Source of the DNA: Melieria omissa
Lineage: Eukaryota > Arthropoda > Insecta > Diptera > Ulidiidae
DNA: 64,000 nucleotides
Assembly (NCBI GenBank): GCA_963971225.1
Contig: OZ020268.1
Location: forward strand, 11,357,032 to 11,421,031
Reading direction: 5' to 3'
Shown here: one piece after another, positions 10,937-22,403 of the stretch
Layout of the letters: every line of letters starts with the position of its first letter
Numbering within the stretch: position 1 is the stretch's first letter
Position numbers and translations under genes: made by a program
Notes under the pieces: model-generated
The model's input: only the letters and a program-made list of their open reading frames with translations
The model's database searches: none
Told to the model about the DNA's origin: nothing

Positions 10937-11749
10937 ATGAGTGTGTCGAATTTTCAAATTGAAAAACTGGATGACAACAATTATGATTCCTGGGTAGTGC
11001 AGATGAGGAGTGTGCTCGTCCATGGAGGTTACTGGAGCATCGTGTCAGGAAAGCTGAAGAAAGAGGATGCAGACGACGAACAAAAGTTCGAAGCCGATGA
11101 CGAGAAGGCGCTCGCAACGATTTTATTGAGCGTCAAACCCGCTCAGTTACCTCATATCAAAAAGTGCTCGACTTCAAAAGCTGCGTGGGAGAAACTGCAG
11201 GAGGTGCATCAACCCAAAGGGCCATTGCAAAAAGTATCGCTGTACAAGAGGCTTCTCAACCTGTCCATGGCGGAAGGTGGCAATATTGCGCAGCATGTCA
11301 ACGATTTCACAGAAATCACCGAAAAGTTGGCGGAAACAGGCATAGAGATCCAGGAGGAGTTACTTTCGATAATGATTTTGTCCAGTTTGCCAAAGGACTT
11401 CGAGAACTTTGTAGTTGCCATAGAAACGAGGGACGAGTTACCGAAATTTTCAACTCTGAAACAAAAAATTCTAGAAGAAGGCAAAAGAAGAAGTGAAAGT
11501 AACGAAAGCGGAGAAGCAGCGAGTGAGCAGGCATTTACTGCGAAAAATGTGAACAGGAAGAGAAACGACAACAAAAAGGAGCGTAAAAAGTTCAGTGGAA
11601 ATTGCTTCGTTTGTGGCGAAAAGGGGCACTATGCAAGTCAGTGTGACAAGAAGAATAACACCAAGCAAAAGGGAATGGCGATGCTGGAAAGTGCTGGATT
11701 CCGAAGGAATGGGACAGAGTGGTACATCGACAGCGGCGCCACGTCGCAC
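10937..11749 (+). pseudogene. gag: copia gag and start of protease (frame broken at 11750)
   Basis: ATG at 10937 lies 62 bp after the LTR. The first ~200 residues are a copia-type Gag (UBN2-like), with NYDSW near residue 16 and LSSLPKDFENF near 149. A CCHC zinc knuckle, CFVCGEKGHYASQC, starts at residue 223 and would bind packaged RNA. The protease catalytic motif DSGAT starts at residue 265 (11729). True homology ends at 11749; the frame then runs through duplicated pol sequence in the wrong order and stops at 11893. The remainder of the protease resumes at about 12759 in another frame. A truncated Gag with intact knuckle could still be made. Confidence 0.93.
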
Positions 11750-12633
11750 CAGAAGCAGTCAACACTGCAGTCTACATCAGAAATAGATGTCCATCGAAGA
11801 AGTTGGGGGACAAAACCCCATACGAGATCTGGTTGGGCAGAAAGCCCAACGTGCAGCACTTGCGTACATTTGGTTCGATTGCAGTTGCATTAGACAAATC
11901 ACATAAGAGGTCTAAGTTCGAAGCCAAAGGTACTCAATGCATTATGGTCGGCTACTCAACAACATCAAAAGCTTACCGCCTATACGACAAAAACAGAGGC
12001 ATTGTGTTTGAGCATCGCGACGTCTTGTTCGAGGAAACCAAATTTGATAGTTCTGACGGTGGCGACAACCCCGAAAACGTGGGGGATTATCTAATGCTGA
12101 ATTTGGAGAGCGAACCAGAAAGCGCGAAGACGAAGGTACGTGAGGAAGCCTATGACACAGCCAATAGCGAAAGCGATTCAGACGAGCAGCAAACAACTGA
12201 CAAGCAAGCAATCAAGATTGGACCAGGCAGACCAAAGCTTGTGCGTACTGGTAAAGTTGGTAGACCAAAGAAGCAGTTCCATGAGGTTTACAGTATGGTA
12301 GAAGAAGGAGTTCCACAAACAGTCGAAGAAGCCCTGGCTTGTGGAAAACGTAAAGATTGGCAGAATGCTATGGAAGAGGAGTATGTTGCACTTCTCAAAA
12401 ACAAAACTTGGTCGCTGGAAGAGTTGCCTGCTGGGTGCAAGGCGATTCCATGTAAGTGGGTATTTGCACTAAAAAAGGACCAACATGGCAACATAGTACG
12501 GCACAAAGCCCGATTAGTGGCGAAAGGTTGCAGTCAAAGATTCGGAATCGACTACAAGGAGGTATTTTCACCTGTCGCTAGATATTCAACTATTCGACTT
12601 ATGTTGGCATTAGCAGTGAAGTACAAGATGCAT
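11750..12633 (+). repeat. Direct duplication of the element's own pol segment (884 bp)
   Basis: Matches 13672-14555 at constant offset 1922 with a single base difference seen (G at 12160, A at 14082; Ala versus Thr). It covers the integrase C-terminal part and the first ~100 residues of reverse transcriptase, placed out of order inside the protease. A run-on frame (11719-12642) is a by-product. Short microhomologies mark both joins: CAGAAGCAG at the left, CAT at the right. Confidence 0.95.
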
Positions 12634-12761
12634 TGCAAATAAAGTGTGTAAATTTCTAAGGTGTTTCGTTGTGAACTCAAACACTGGAAATTTACACACT
12701 TTATTTGCAATGAAATGACAGATGAATCGTAGGTAAACAAATAATATAAATTAATTCTATG
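12631..12761. repeat. LTR-derived snap-back hairpin inside the coding region
   Basis: 12631-12656 is a direct copy of 26 bp from the middle of the LTR (around AATAAAG). 12656-12761 is an inverted LTR segment of about 106 bp. As a result 12631-12656 and 12687-12712 are perfect reverse complements with a 30-nt loop. This is the shape expected when a growing cDNA strand folds back and copies itself. Sequence after 12758 is normal pol again. Confidence 0.92.
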
Positions 12762-15394
12762 AACAATCGTAGTTTGTTTACACGCTACGAACATCACGAC
12801 GAACAAATTGCACTTGCTGGTGACAAATTCATAAAAGCCATAGGCAAAGGCGACGTAGAACTCCGGGACGATATTGTATTGAAGGAGGTATTATACTCTC
12901 CGGAGCTACAAGCAAACTTCATATCAGTAAACAAGGTCGTAGAGAAAGGCTACACCGTGAAATTCGATGCAAGCAAGGCCACAGTAAGAGAAAAGACAGG
13001 CGCAATACTTCTACAAGCTCAAAGGAGGGACAGCTTATTCGTCATCAGAGGCGGGACAGAGAAGGCGTATTCAGCAAGCAGCAAGGACGTAGCTTGGCAC
13101 AATCGATTTGGGCACCTAAATTTTAGGAGCCTATACACAATTTCTCGCAACCATCTGGTGCATGGCATGCAGTTAAACGGACACGTCGATTCAGCCACAG
13201 CTAAATGCAACACTTGCATGGTGAGTAAGATTCACGTTCTACCATTTCCCGACGAATCAAATACGAAAACGAAGGACTTGTTAGAACTTGTGCACTCAGA
13301 CGTGTGCGGGCCGTTCCGAGTCAATTCCGTGGGAGGCTCAAGATACTTCGTCACTTTCATTGACGACTGGTCGCGACGTATTTACGTATATTTTATGAAG
13401 GCCAAGAGCGAAGTCTATAAACATTTCAAAACATTTAAGGCGCAAGTAGAACGCCAAACCGGGCGCAAGATTAAGGCGATCAGGTCAGACAACGGTCGCG
13501 AGTACGTCAATGCTGAGTTCGATGCGTACCTTCAGGCACAAGGTATCATTCGGCAGTTGACAGCGCCTTATACTCCGCAACAGAATGGAGTGGCAGAGCG
13601 TGCAAATCGCACATTAGTAGAGATGGCTCGTTGTATGCTTGTGCATGCTAGTGCAAGCCAACGCTTATGGGCAGAAGCAGTCAACACTGCAGTCTACATC
13701 AGAAATAGATGTCCATCGAAGAAGTTGGGGGACAAAACCCCATACGAGATCTGGTTGGGCAGAAAGCCCAACGTGCAGCACTTGCGTACATTTGGTTCGA
13801 TTGCAGTTGCATTAGACAAATCACATAAGAGGTCTAAGTTCGAAGCCAAAGGTACTCAATGCATTATGGTCGGCTACTCAACAACATCAAAAGCTTACCG
13901 CCTATACGACAAAAACAGAGGCATTGTGTTTGAGCATCGCGACGTCTTGTTCGAGGAAACCAAATTTGATAGTTCTGACGGTGGCGACAACCCCGAAAAC
14001 GTGGGGGATTATCTAATGCTGAATTTGGAGAGCGAACCAGAAAGCGCGAAGACGAAGGTACGTGAGGAAGCCTATGACACAACCAATAGCGAAAGCGATT
14101 CAGACGAGCAGCAAACAACTGACAAGCAAGCAATCAAGATTGGACCAGGCAGACCAAAGCTTGTGCGTACTGGTAAAGTTGGTAGACCAAAGAAGCAGTT
14201 CCATGAGGTTTACAGTATGGTAGAAGAAGGAGTTCCACAAACAGTCGAAGAAGCCCTGGCTTGTGGAAAACGTAAAGATTGGCAGAATGCTATGGAAGAG
14301 GAGTATGTTGCACTTCTCAAAAACAAAACTTGGTCGCTGGAAGAGTTGCCTGCTGGGTGCAAGGCGATTCCATGTAAGTGGGTATTTGCACTAAAAAAGG
14401 ACCAACATGGCAACATAGTACGGCACAAAGCCCGATTAGTGGCGAAAGGTTGCAGTCAAAGATTCGGAATCGACTACAAGGAGGTATTTTCACCTGTCGC
14501 TAGATATTCAACTATTCGACTTATGTTGGCATTAGCAGTGAAGTACAAGATGCATCTTCATCAAATAGATGTAAAGTCGGCATACCTGAATAGTGACTTG
14601 CACGATACAATTTATATGAAGCAACCCCAAAATTATGTCGATGGTAAGTCACCACATAAAGTTCTTCGACTCCACAAGGCCATTTATGGGTTGAAACAAA
14701 GTGGCAAAGAGTGGAACAGCATGCTAGATGGTGTGTTGAAGCGCATGGGTTTTAAAGCGTGCGCGAACGAACCTTGTTTATACAAGGGTACATTCAACAA
14801 GCAAATTGCGATCGTTCTTGTGTATGTTGATGATCTTATCATAGGGTGTGAAGCCAAGACCACAGTTCTTAAAATTAAACAACAGCTTTGTGAAGAATTT
14901 GAGGTGAGTGATAAAGGCACTTTAAAACATTTTCTGGGGATAGACATTCAACGCGACGGAGAGACAGGTGGGATAAAAATTGGTCAAGCACAGTACATAC
15001 GTGAACTCTTGGCAGAGTATGGTATGGAGAACTGCAAAGCAGTATCGATTCCTCTTGAACAAGGATATCAAGTTGACTGTGCAACTGATTGCGAGAAGGC
15101 AAACCAAAAAGAGTACCAGTCTCTCATAGGCGCTCTTCTGTACTTGGCGCTTACAACAAGGCCAGATATTCTTCATTCAGTCTCAAAAATGGCCCAACGT
15201 AATTGCGATCCACACATTGAACATTTTCATAAGTTGAAGCACATTCTTCGTTATCTAGCCGGAACAGTGGAATTAAAGATGGACTTCCGATCAGGTGAGG
15301 AGACGTTAAAAGGACATGTGGATGCTGATTGGGGTGGTAACGTGCTGGATCGAAAGTCATATACTGGATTCATATTTTTTTATGGAAATTGTCC
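12759..15394 (+). pseudogene. pol: copia pol: protease remainder, integrase, reverse transcriptase, first part of RNase H
   Basis: An 882-codon frame. Residues 1-95 are the rest of the aspartic protease. The HHCC zinc-binding motif (HNRFGH … CNTC) lies near residues 113-152. The integrase triad is D181, D244 and E280, with 35 residues between the last two (DD35E). [16 protein letters not shown] marks the end of the core. Reverse transcriptase begins near residue 520 and has YVDD at 689-692. RNase H starts with HVDADW near residue 850. The frame then shifts near 15395 and stops at 15407. The missing stretch there removes the usual link between the two RNase H halves. All visible catalytic residues of integrase and reverse transcriptase are intact. 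Confidence 0.95.
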
Positions 15395-15745
15395 AAGTAC
15401 ACAGTAGCACTCAGCAGCACAGAAGCTGAATATATGGCAGCGTCAGATGCGACAAAGGAAGCCACGTATTTGAAGCGATTGTTGGTTGAACTTGGTTTTT
15501 GCTCTGAGGGACCCGTGGAGCTGTACATCGATAACCAGGGTGCTATGCAGCTGGCACAGAATCCTGTTTACCACAAACGCAGTAAGCACATCGATATCAA
15601 GTACCATCACATTCGAGAAGCTGTGCAGAAAAAACATGTCGAGCTTAGGTATTGTCCTACGAACGAAATGATAGCTGATGTGTTAACCAAAAACTTAGCT
15701 AAGAACAAACATAATAATTTTGTTAATTCAATGAAACTTATGTAA
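15389..15745 (+). pseudogene. copia RNase H, C-terminal part in a shifted frame
   Basis: This frame continues the RNase H domain: TVALSSTEAEYMA carries the catalytic Glu, YIDNQGAMQLA a catalytic Asp, and HKRSKHIDIKYHHIRE is the conserved copia-group C-terminal helix, followed by DVLTKNL. It is one frame off from the upstream pol, joined at about 15393-15396. A small deletion rather than a single-base indel is likely, because the expected Ser-Trp linker is missing. The end at 15745 is the natural stop just ahead of the polypurine tract. Confidence 0.9.
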
Positions 15746-15767
15746 ATTTGTAAATAGCGTACACGTT

Positions 15768-15776
15768 GAGAAGGAG
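15768..15776 (+). other. Polypurine tract
   Basis: GAGAAGGAG abuts the 3' LTR, the position of the plus-strand primer in LTR elements. Confidence 0.8.
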
Positions 15777-15945
15777 TGTTGGCGTAGCCACTTTGCGCAA
15801 CGTGCACTTTACATAAAATTAATTTATATTATTTGTTTACCTACGATTCATCTGTCATTTCATTGCAAATAAAGTGTGTAAATTTCCAGTGTTTGAGTTC
15901 ACAACGAAACACCATAGAAACCGGTCGTGTTTTTTCATTTCAACA
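15777..15945 (+). repeat. 3' LTR of the copia element
   Basis: Identical in all 169 positions to 10706-10874 and followed by the GAGAA duplication. Confidence 0.96.
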
Positions 15946-15950
15946 GAGAA

Positions 15951-17197
15951 GATAAAATTCAGTCAGTGTGTCAGCTGGCCGACAAAAAGTTTGTATTCTT
16001 TTTTTAGTTAAGACAGAAAAGTTTTGCATGAAACAAGAACAGACAAAAATGAGGCCACCTATTTACCTTCGGCTGGTAAACGGCAGAAAATACACAAACC
16101 AGAGAAAGCAACTTAAAGCAGTGAAGGGATGTTTTTTGTTAAATTTCTTTGTGAACTGCAACTGTGTGCGCAGCTGGCGGAAATTATTTTGCAGTTTATT
16201 TGCAGTTTGTATGTATTAGTGTAGAGTCAATATTCAGGATGCCTTGATGACTTGAAAGCTGTAAACTATGATGTCTGCTACTGTTTGGCATTTACAAGAT
16301 TCCAGTTTTTGATTTTCTTACATTCTTCAATGAAACAAAAACGTAGAAAGGCAGTTAAAGCCCCAATTAAGTGCACAATTCTCATACTAAATATTCCTAA
16401 CCTAATATTCTCGCCTCTCCATGTGTTTAAATTTTTTACAGTGCACAGTCTGTGCAACTGCGCGATATGAAAGACCTTTGGACTTCCACCCTCCTAGTTC
16501 AAACATCTTTGTACAACTACAATATACACATTATGACAACACAACTAAGTAACAGCGCCTGCAGTTATGCAGCAAAATTTGTACTTATTTGCTTTGCCAA
16601 CTGACTGAAGTCGCCAGGCAACTGGTGACTCTATTGAAGTTTGTGTGTATTTTTTTGTTTGACAGTTTTTCTGCTGTGTATCTGACAACTTTAAATTGTA
16701 CCAGTAGCAAGCAAGAAGAAGAAAAAGCACATACAACCACATGCAACTTATTAGCTATCAGAACTTAATATCTTTAATAGCTACGAGCACAGCAATTTCT
16801 GTCTGTCTGTCTGTGGCTGTTGCACATTTTATCGTGGCTTTTGAAGCTTGTCAACTGACATGTCATGAACAGAAACTACAACAAAATGTGGTCTTCAGCA
16901 AAAAAACAAAACTTCGATCATAGTTTCAAGATGTCAGCGTGTTGTTGTTGTTGTTGTTATGGTGCATTTTTTTTCTTGTTACCTTCGAATTTTATTTGAA
17001 TGCCAATGGAAATGTCGAACTAAAGTTGAAATAAATAAAGTTGGTTTCAATACTCATGAGTCATCACTCATGGCCACACTTTGGATAACTTTGAGCTGTT
17101 TTCGGGACAGAAAATGTTAACTGTTGCGCAGTTTCGTTGAATGTCGTGAGGTGATACAAACAATTGTGTGAAAAGTTTAAGTGTCAGCGTTGGCCAA
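15951..17197. other. Spacer without recognised gene
   Basis: Unique sequence with short frames on both strands (up to about 83 codons) lacking recognisable domains. A short GTT run lies near 16941-16957. No terminal repeats found. Confidence 0.4.
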
Positions 17198-17201
17198 TTA
17201 A

Positions 17202-17708
17202 TCCTTTCGACCCCAAAGTTGCCTGAGAGCAACTTCACCTATTTGTCATCTTATAGCAAAAGCTATGATTGATTTATGGTTTTAATTTAAGTAGGCACCA
17301 ACAAATTAATATTTTTAGAAGTGAATTCAAAGCAAATTACAAAAATTTTACTTTTATCCCCAAAATAATTTCCAATAATTTGCAGTAATATCAGAGAAAG
17401 TTTGTGTTCTAATTGAAGTCTACGAATTGGGCGCGTTTGATCAAAACCCTGTTTCTTTAATAATGATTAAATAAAATAAAAAAATTTTTAATTTGTAATT
17501 TTGTATTTTTCCATAAATATTAAATAATTTTTCTGTAATTAAAAAATTTTGTACAAAATTTATTTAACCCGTTCTAAGCTAAAATTGTTCAAAAGTAAAC
17601 TAGCTCTAGAACTCTAACAAAGAGGCGTGGCGACTTCAAATGTCGTGTACACACTTCTTCACCAAAAAGTAATATCGAGACACAAGGTAAAATCCGGGGT
17701 TGAAAGGG
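17202..17708. mobile_element. piggyBac-type MITE, copy 1 (507 bp, TTAA duplication)
   Basis: TTAA flanks both ends (17198-17201, 17709-17712). The termini are (T/C)CCTTTC(G/A)ACCCC and its complement. The sequence aligns along nearly its whole length, in the same orientation, with 59868-60386, sharing for example AGCAACTTCACCTATTT, AATTTAAGTAGGCACCAAC and AATTGAAGTCTACGAATTGG. TTAA duplications and CCC-type ends are hallmarks of piggyBac. There is no transposase coding. Confidence 0.87.
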
Positions 17709-17712
17709 TTAA

Positions 17713-19235
17713 AGAATACCAACCAATTATTAAGAAAATTCAGACAGAACTTTTGTGGTTCTTGCCTCTTAGTTTAAGTAAATATTTGTGAATGTATGTT
17801 TCGTAAAATGATTCTTTTCTTTTTTTTCAAAGTTTAGTTGCTATCGAAAGCTGACACAATGTGGCAAATACTGGACAATTTGTATTCAAATGGCAAAGTG
17901 CTTCTCGAACACATAACAAGCGAGAATCAACAAGCAAACACTCAATTCTTTTTATCAATAATATTTTCTTTACATTAATTTAATTCCGCCAAAACGATTA
18001 CTTACCAAGAAAAGCATACAAAATGTACATAAAAACGACACAAATCCACCAAATTTCTTTGACAGCATAAGAAAAGGCAAATCGCGTACACAAAATTTCT
18101 TTCATTCAAAGGTCACAAAAACTTCAACTGATACTGATGGATGATCAGCGTTGATGTCGACATTGCATTGAGAGCAGCAGAAGTCACAAAAAAAGCATTG
18201 CATTGGAATTTCGTATTCTTAGGAGTTTTTGTGGTATCTGAAAGAACGCTGAACTTGTTGGGAAATCATCGAAAATTGTCACTCAATAACTTCATAAAAT
18301 TGTTCTAAACAAAATGCAAAGAAATGAACAACAGTTCAAGAGTTTTTTCTACCAAAAAAAATAATTTGTTTCTCTTCTATCCACCATTTTATATATTTAA
18401 GTTAAATACCAAATCAATTGAAGAATTCAATGTTCTTGCACAACCAAGGAACGCATTGCTCGAACACAGAATTCGTGCATAATAAAACATTTCCCTAATG
18501 CATTGTAAATTTTTAAATAAAATTCCAGCTCCAACTTTGAATCCATTGATGAAATCCAACTACAAAATCAACAAAGACTCAACGCAATGCAGTTTCAATT
18601 GAAAATGTGCGACACTGCCGACACGGACAACGTATTCCGAATCAATTTAACAGCGCATACAACACATTTCATTGAACTCTGAATGCGGAAGTGCCAAGCG
18701 AAAAGTGCAAATATTGATTGCTCCATAGCAGACGGACGAATTGACGAGCGAACAGACAGACAGACAGACAGACAAAACGATAGACATGCAGAGTGACAGA
18801 CCGACACAGATACACAGACACGGTTCGACACACAATTGAAGCTATGCAACGCTGCTGCAAAAAACGCTGCATTGGCAAAAGGTGAAACAAGCGTGAGAGT
18901 GACGAAAAAACGCAACGCAGACGACAAACAATTGAAATATTCAATACAAGGCGTTGAAATGGGACCAATGCGACTTCTAATTGGCGAAAAAAATCAATGT
19001 TTGCATGTAGCACGAAAAGCTGGCAATGCGGGCAACACGAATTGCATTGAGTGAGCATTAACACGCGGAAGTTCGAATGGATATAATTTTATAAAAAATT
19101 TAATTTTGATGGAATTAAATGTTATGCATTGTGTATTATTGTTGTATACTATTTTTGTATATTATTTTAGTTTATGTAATTTTATGTAATTTTATTTTAT
19201 TTGAGTTTGTTTTCGATTATTTTAGTTCATTTTAT
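17713..19235. other. Spacer; short GACA microsatellite at 18751-18775
   Basis: AT-rich unique DNA with no supported gene. Frames on the minus strand near 18595-19064 reach 131 codons, but part of their sequence is the GACA/CAGA repeat read as Leu-Ser-Val-Cys, and no domain is visible. Confidence 0.4.
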
Positions 19236-19978
19236 TTTATTTGGTTTGATTTGATTTGATTTGATTTGATTTAATTTGATTTGATTTGATTTGATTTGAT
19301 TTGATTTGATTTGATTTGATTTGATTTGATTTGAGTTGAGTTGAGTTGAGTTGAGTTGAGTTGATTTTATTTTATTTTATTTTATTTTATTTTATTGTAT
19401 ATTATTTTATTTTATTTTATCTTATTTTATTTTATTTTATTTTATTTTATTTTATTTTATTTTATTTTATTTTATTTTATTTTATTTTATTTTATTTTAT
19501 TTTATTTTATTTTATTTTATTTTATTTTATTTTATTTTATTTTATTTTATTTTATTTTATTTTTATTTTATCTGATTTTATTTGATTTTATTTGATTTGA
19601 TTTGATTTGATTTGATTTTATTGTATTTTATTTTATTGTATTTTATTGTATTTTATTTTATTTGATGTTATTTTATTTTATTTTTATTTTATTTTATTTT
19701 ATTTTATTTTATTTTATTTTATTTTATTTTATTTTATTTTATTTTATTTTATTTTATTTTATTTTATTTTATTTTATTTTATTTTATTTTATTTTATTTT
19801 ATTTTATTTTATTTTATTTTATTTTATTTTATTTTATTTTATTTTATTTTATTTTATTTTATTTTATTTTATTTTATTTTATTTTACTTTATTTTTTTAA
19901 TTTTATTTTATTTTATTTTATTTTGTTTAATTTTGTTTTATTGTATTGTTTTTTATTTTATTTTATTTTTTTCATTTA
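19236..19978. repeat. Pentanucleotide microsatellite: TTTGA, TTGAG, then TTTTA, about 740 bp
   Basis: A TTTGA block (about 19236-19333) passes through TTGAG (to 19361) into TTTTA, which fills most of 19362-19978 with scattered variants (TTTGA, TTGTA, TTTTTA). Five-base periodicity gives long open frames of Phe-Ile-Leu-Tyr that are not genes. On the minus strand the array reads (TAAAA)n and follows the LINE stop codon at 20009, so it may have grown from the LINE's 3' tail. Confidence 0.97.
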
Positions 19979-20008
19979 AGTTGGTACTCAACTGACCTTA
20001 AGAACCCG

Positions 20009-20190
20009 CTACCAGGTTACGGCCTCCAGCGCCATCTTGTAGCCTTCTTCAAGTGATAGCAGAGCGTCCTTAACTTGGTCCTGCCATCCGAGACACGATC
20101 TCCCTCTTCCTTTTCGACCAGCAACTACCGTGTCGACTTGTTCCGCCAAAGCTTCATCGTCCATACGAGAGACATGGCCAAGTCAGCGTA
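20009..20190 (-). pseudogene. LINE reverse transcriptase C-terminal remnant, copy 1
   Basis: On the minus strand, 20182 down to 20009 is open for 58 codons to a TAG. It reads LGHVSRMDDEALAEQVD, then RKGRGRS, GWQDQVKDAL and EAVTW. A GH(V)xRMDD … GRKxRGRP … WxDxVxxDL pattern is typical of the C-terminus of RTE/CR1-like and other non-LTR elements. The codon before LGH is TGA where Trp is usual, so the frame is broken upstream. The 3' side runs into the (TAAAA)n array. The clade is uncertain. Confidence 0.7.
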
Positions 20191-22401
20191 GACCCTGATG
20201 ATGAAAATAGTACAGTTTCTTCTTTGAGTATATCAGATGTTCTTTGCAGTTTTCAAAACTAGTTTTGATTCTAACATCTGTATGCACTCAGACCATTCAC
20301 ATTTGTTAAGGTTTGAACCCTTTTTCATGGCTGCACCTTGGAAGCTACAAAAGGCATATGGGGGTTAAACATGAAACTGAAAATACCCATGTTCAGGCTA
20401 AAAGCAAATACAAGTGAAGCATTAGAAAGCTGGAGAATTCAGTTTAAATTCCTCACTGACTCCAACATTTGCAATAAAACGCTTCAATGAGTATTTAAAG
20501 TTTTTCAAATGTGTAAAAAATAAAAATAAAATAACAAAATTCTAAGTCAGCATGTGACAACAAATTGTACACAATTAACAGTAAATTATATGTGGACAGT
20601 GAAAAAATTACTACAGAATTGTCACAAATTACAGTCGATGGCATCAAATGTCAAATGCCATTAGTGTCAGCTTTGATACTAATTTGACATTTTAATTTTG
20701 TTTTTGCATTTCCATTTGTATAAATGAGTTTTTATACAAAACATGCATACGAGAGTTGCGCCATGAATATCTGGTCACAGCAATCTTACATCACTAAATG
20801 ATTTCGTGGAAAAAGTACTTCCAAGCAATACCAAGAAATGTGCATAGTCTTACTGCAAACTGGGTTCCTTTGAGTTATTTTTAGCCATAAGAAACATAAA
20901 TTATAGGCAACATTTCAAAAATGTTGATATAAATTAAAGCAATTGTGAAACATAATTAAATAAAAATTGTTTAAAACTTCAACTATTTATTACTTGACCC
21001 TCGTATCAAACAAAAAATTATTAAAAAAAAAATTATAATTATTTCCAAAATTGTTTTAAGCCCTCTTTTCTTTTCTGTTAATCTAATATTCTCCCCCAGT
21101 TTTTGCTTTTCACTCGCCAGTCCTCGCTTGTGGCATTTATTAATATTCCATAAACTTTTTCGCTATTAATTAGCATAAATTTCAAATAAGCCATTTCGTC
21201 GCTGCAGTCCACACGCTGACATTTCGAATACATCAAAATAAATCTGCCTCAATATGCAAACAATACGTTTAAATTAATAGCATCACACCGACCATGTATC
21301 AACTGCTGCTGCCCAGTTGGATGACTGCGATGAAACACAGTCGTAGTCGACGCTCCACTTTCAGCGACCACCTGCACGTTCCCGTTGTTGTGGTTGTTGT
21401 TGCAAGGACTTTGCGTTCGTTATCTCTGCGTATTTTATTTTTGCAAAACATGATTAGCATTAATTATGTTCGCTTTGTTGGGGCGGTTCGTTGTCTTCGC
21501 GGTGCTGTTGTTGTTGTGGTTGTTTATCTTCTTGTTACATTTGACATTGTTTGTGGTTATTATAGCTCAATTGTATTAACACCAGTGCCGCAAGTGCTCG
21601 GGCAGACGAACCCTTTGCAGTGACTGTAACGTGAGCATGGCAGCAATAAAGAGCAAGAAATTTCATTTAAACTTTTCTTACATTTTTCAACGCTAGAAGA
21701 AAGTTGAAAAAGATTCAACTTGAGAAATATAAATTATTAATTACGCTCGCATAAGATAAATGAATTTATTGCTCTTTCAAAAAAACCAATTAGAATTTTA
21801 ATTTGTTTCAGATGAAAAGCAGCAGCAAAGCATACGTAGTGGAAAAATGCAGATAAATGTGAAATGACTTTGATTTCGCTTCGAATGGAAGATGAAGCTA
21901 AGCATTTGATGTTAGTCGAGGCGTATGAGTAACATTAATTAGCTCATTTGAAAAATTGTGATGTTTTCTGCGTTGAATTGGCCAGTCATCAGACAGACAG
22001 TTGTGCGAGCGTTGGCGTCAATTGTAAAATTTCGAAATGTTATTTGATCTTTTTGTAGTTGGAGCTTTCGGCTTGGTTTGATGTCGGCATCAAATTGAAG
22101 TGTGGTAGACATGAAAGAGCGCTAAAAGGTCATCGGCAAGTGCTCTTGTAATTGGAAGGAAATAATCTTAATAAGTTTGATTTGATTTGTTTTATTAGGG
22201 AAACTTGAATTTTGGTTTTCTAGGCGTTTCACTTTCTATTAATTGCATTTATTCAAACAAATTGGGAATTTACTAGAGTGAAATCGAATAAATGATAAAC
22301 AAATTATAAATGTTTTAGGGATCTAGTCGTCTGATCCGAGTGGTCTTTTTAAGAAAAAAATTTTACTAATAATAATATTTTTGTTACTATATATATATAT
22401 G
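20191..22401. other. Spacer; possible regulatory island near 21100-21300
   Basis: No gene recognised. The block 21100-21280 has well-spaced homeodomain-like sites (TTATTAATATTCC, CTATTAATTAGC) in unique sequence. A GTTGTTGTGGTTGTTG run lies at about 21384-21400 and a similar one near 21505. One copy of the dispersed motif lies at 21920-21936. Confidence 0.4.
21920..21940 (+). promoter_or_regulatory. Copy of the dispersed motif GGCGTATGAGTRACATT
   Basis: Matches with R = A and continues into AATTAGCTCATTTG, giving an adjoining homeodomain-like ATTAATTAG. Unique context. Confidence 0.4.
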
Positions 22402-22403
22402 TA

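Larger units (their letters stand above)
10706..15945 (+). mobile_element. Ty1/copia LTR retrotransposon, young but internally rearranged
   Basis: A 5240-bp element with two identical 169-bp LTRs (TG…CA) and a GAGAA 5-bp target duplication. Order: 5' LTR, primer site, gag, start of protease, then a ~1-kb foreign-order block, rest of protease, integrase, reverse transcriptase, RNase H, polypurine tract, 3' LTR. Integrase before reverse transcriptase defines Ty1/copia. Identical LTRs mean recent insertion, yet the coding region has two breaks: the block at 11750-12758 and a frameshift near 15395. It is non-autonomous and was probably copied by proteins from intact relatives, or was damaged during its own reverse transcription (inference). 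Confidence 0.96.

Noticed and set aside
11719..12642. 307-codon frame that looks like a second integrase/reverse transcriptase gene
   Set aside because: It is the duplicated pol segment (copy of 13672-14555) out of order inside the copia element, not an independent gene.
16930..16960. CRISPR-like or other regularly spaced arrays
   Set aside because: Repeats here and elsewhere are simple microsatellites or tandem duplications without spacers; the genome is eukaryotic.
19361..19979. Long plus-strand open frames of Phe-Ile-Leu-Tyr repeats (up to 105 codons)
   Set aside because: They are readings of the TTTTA microsatellite, which lacks stops in several frames; no protein is implied.
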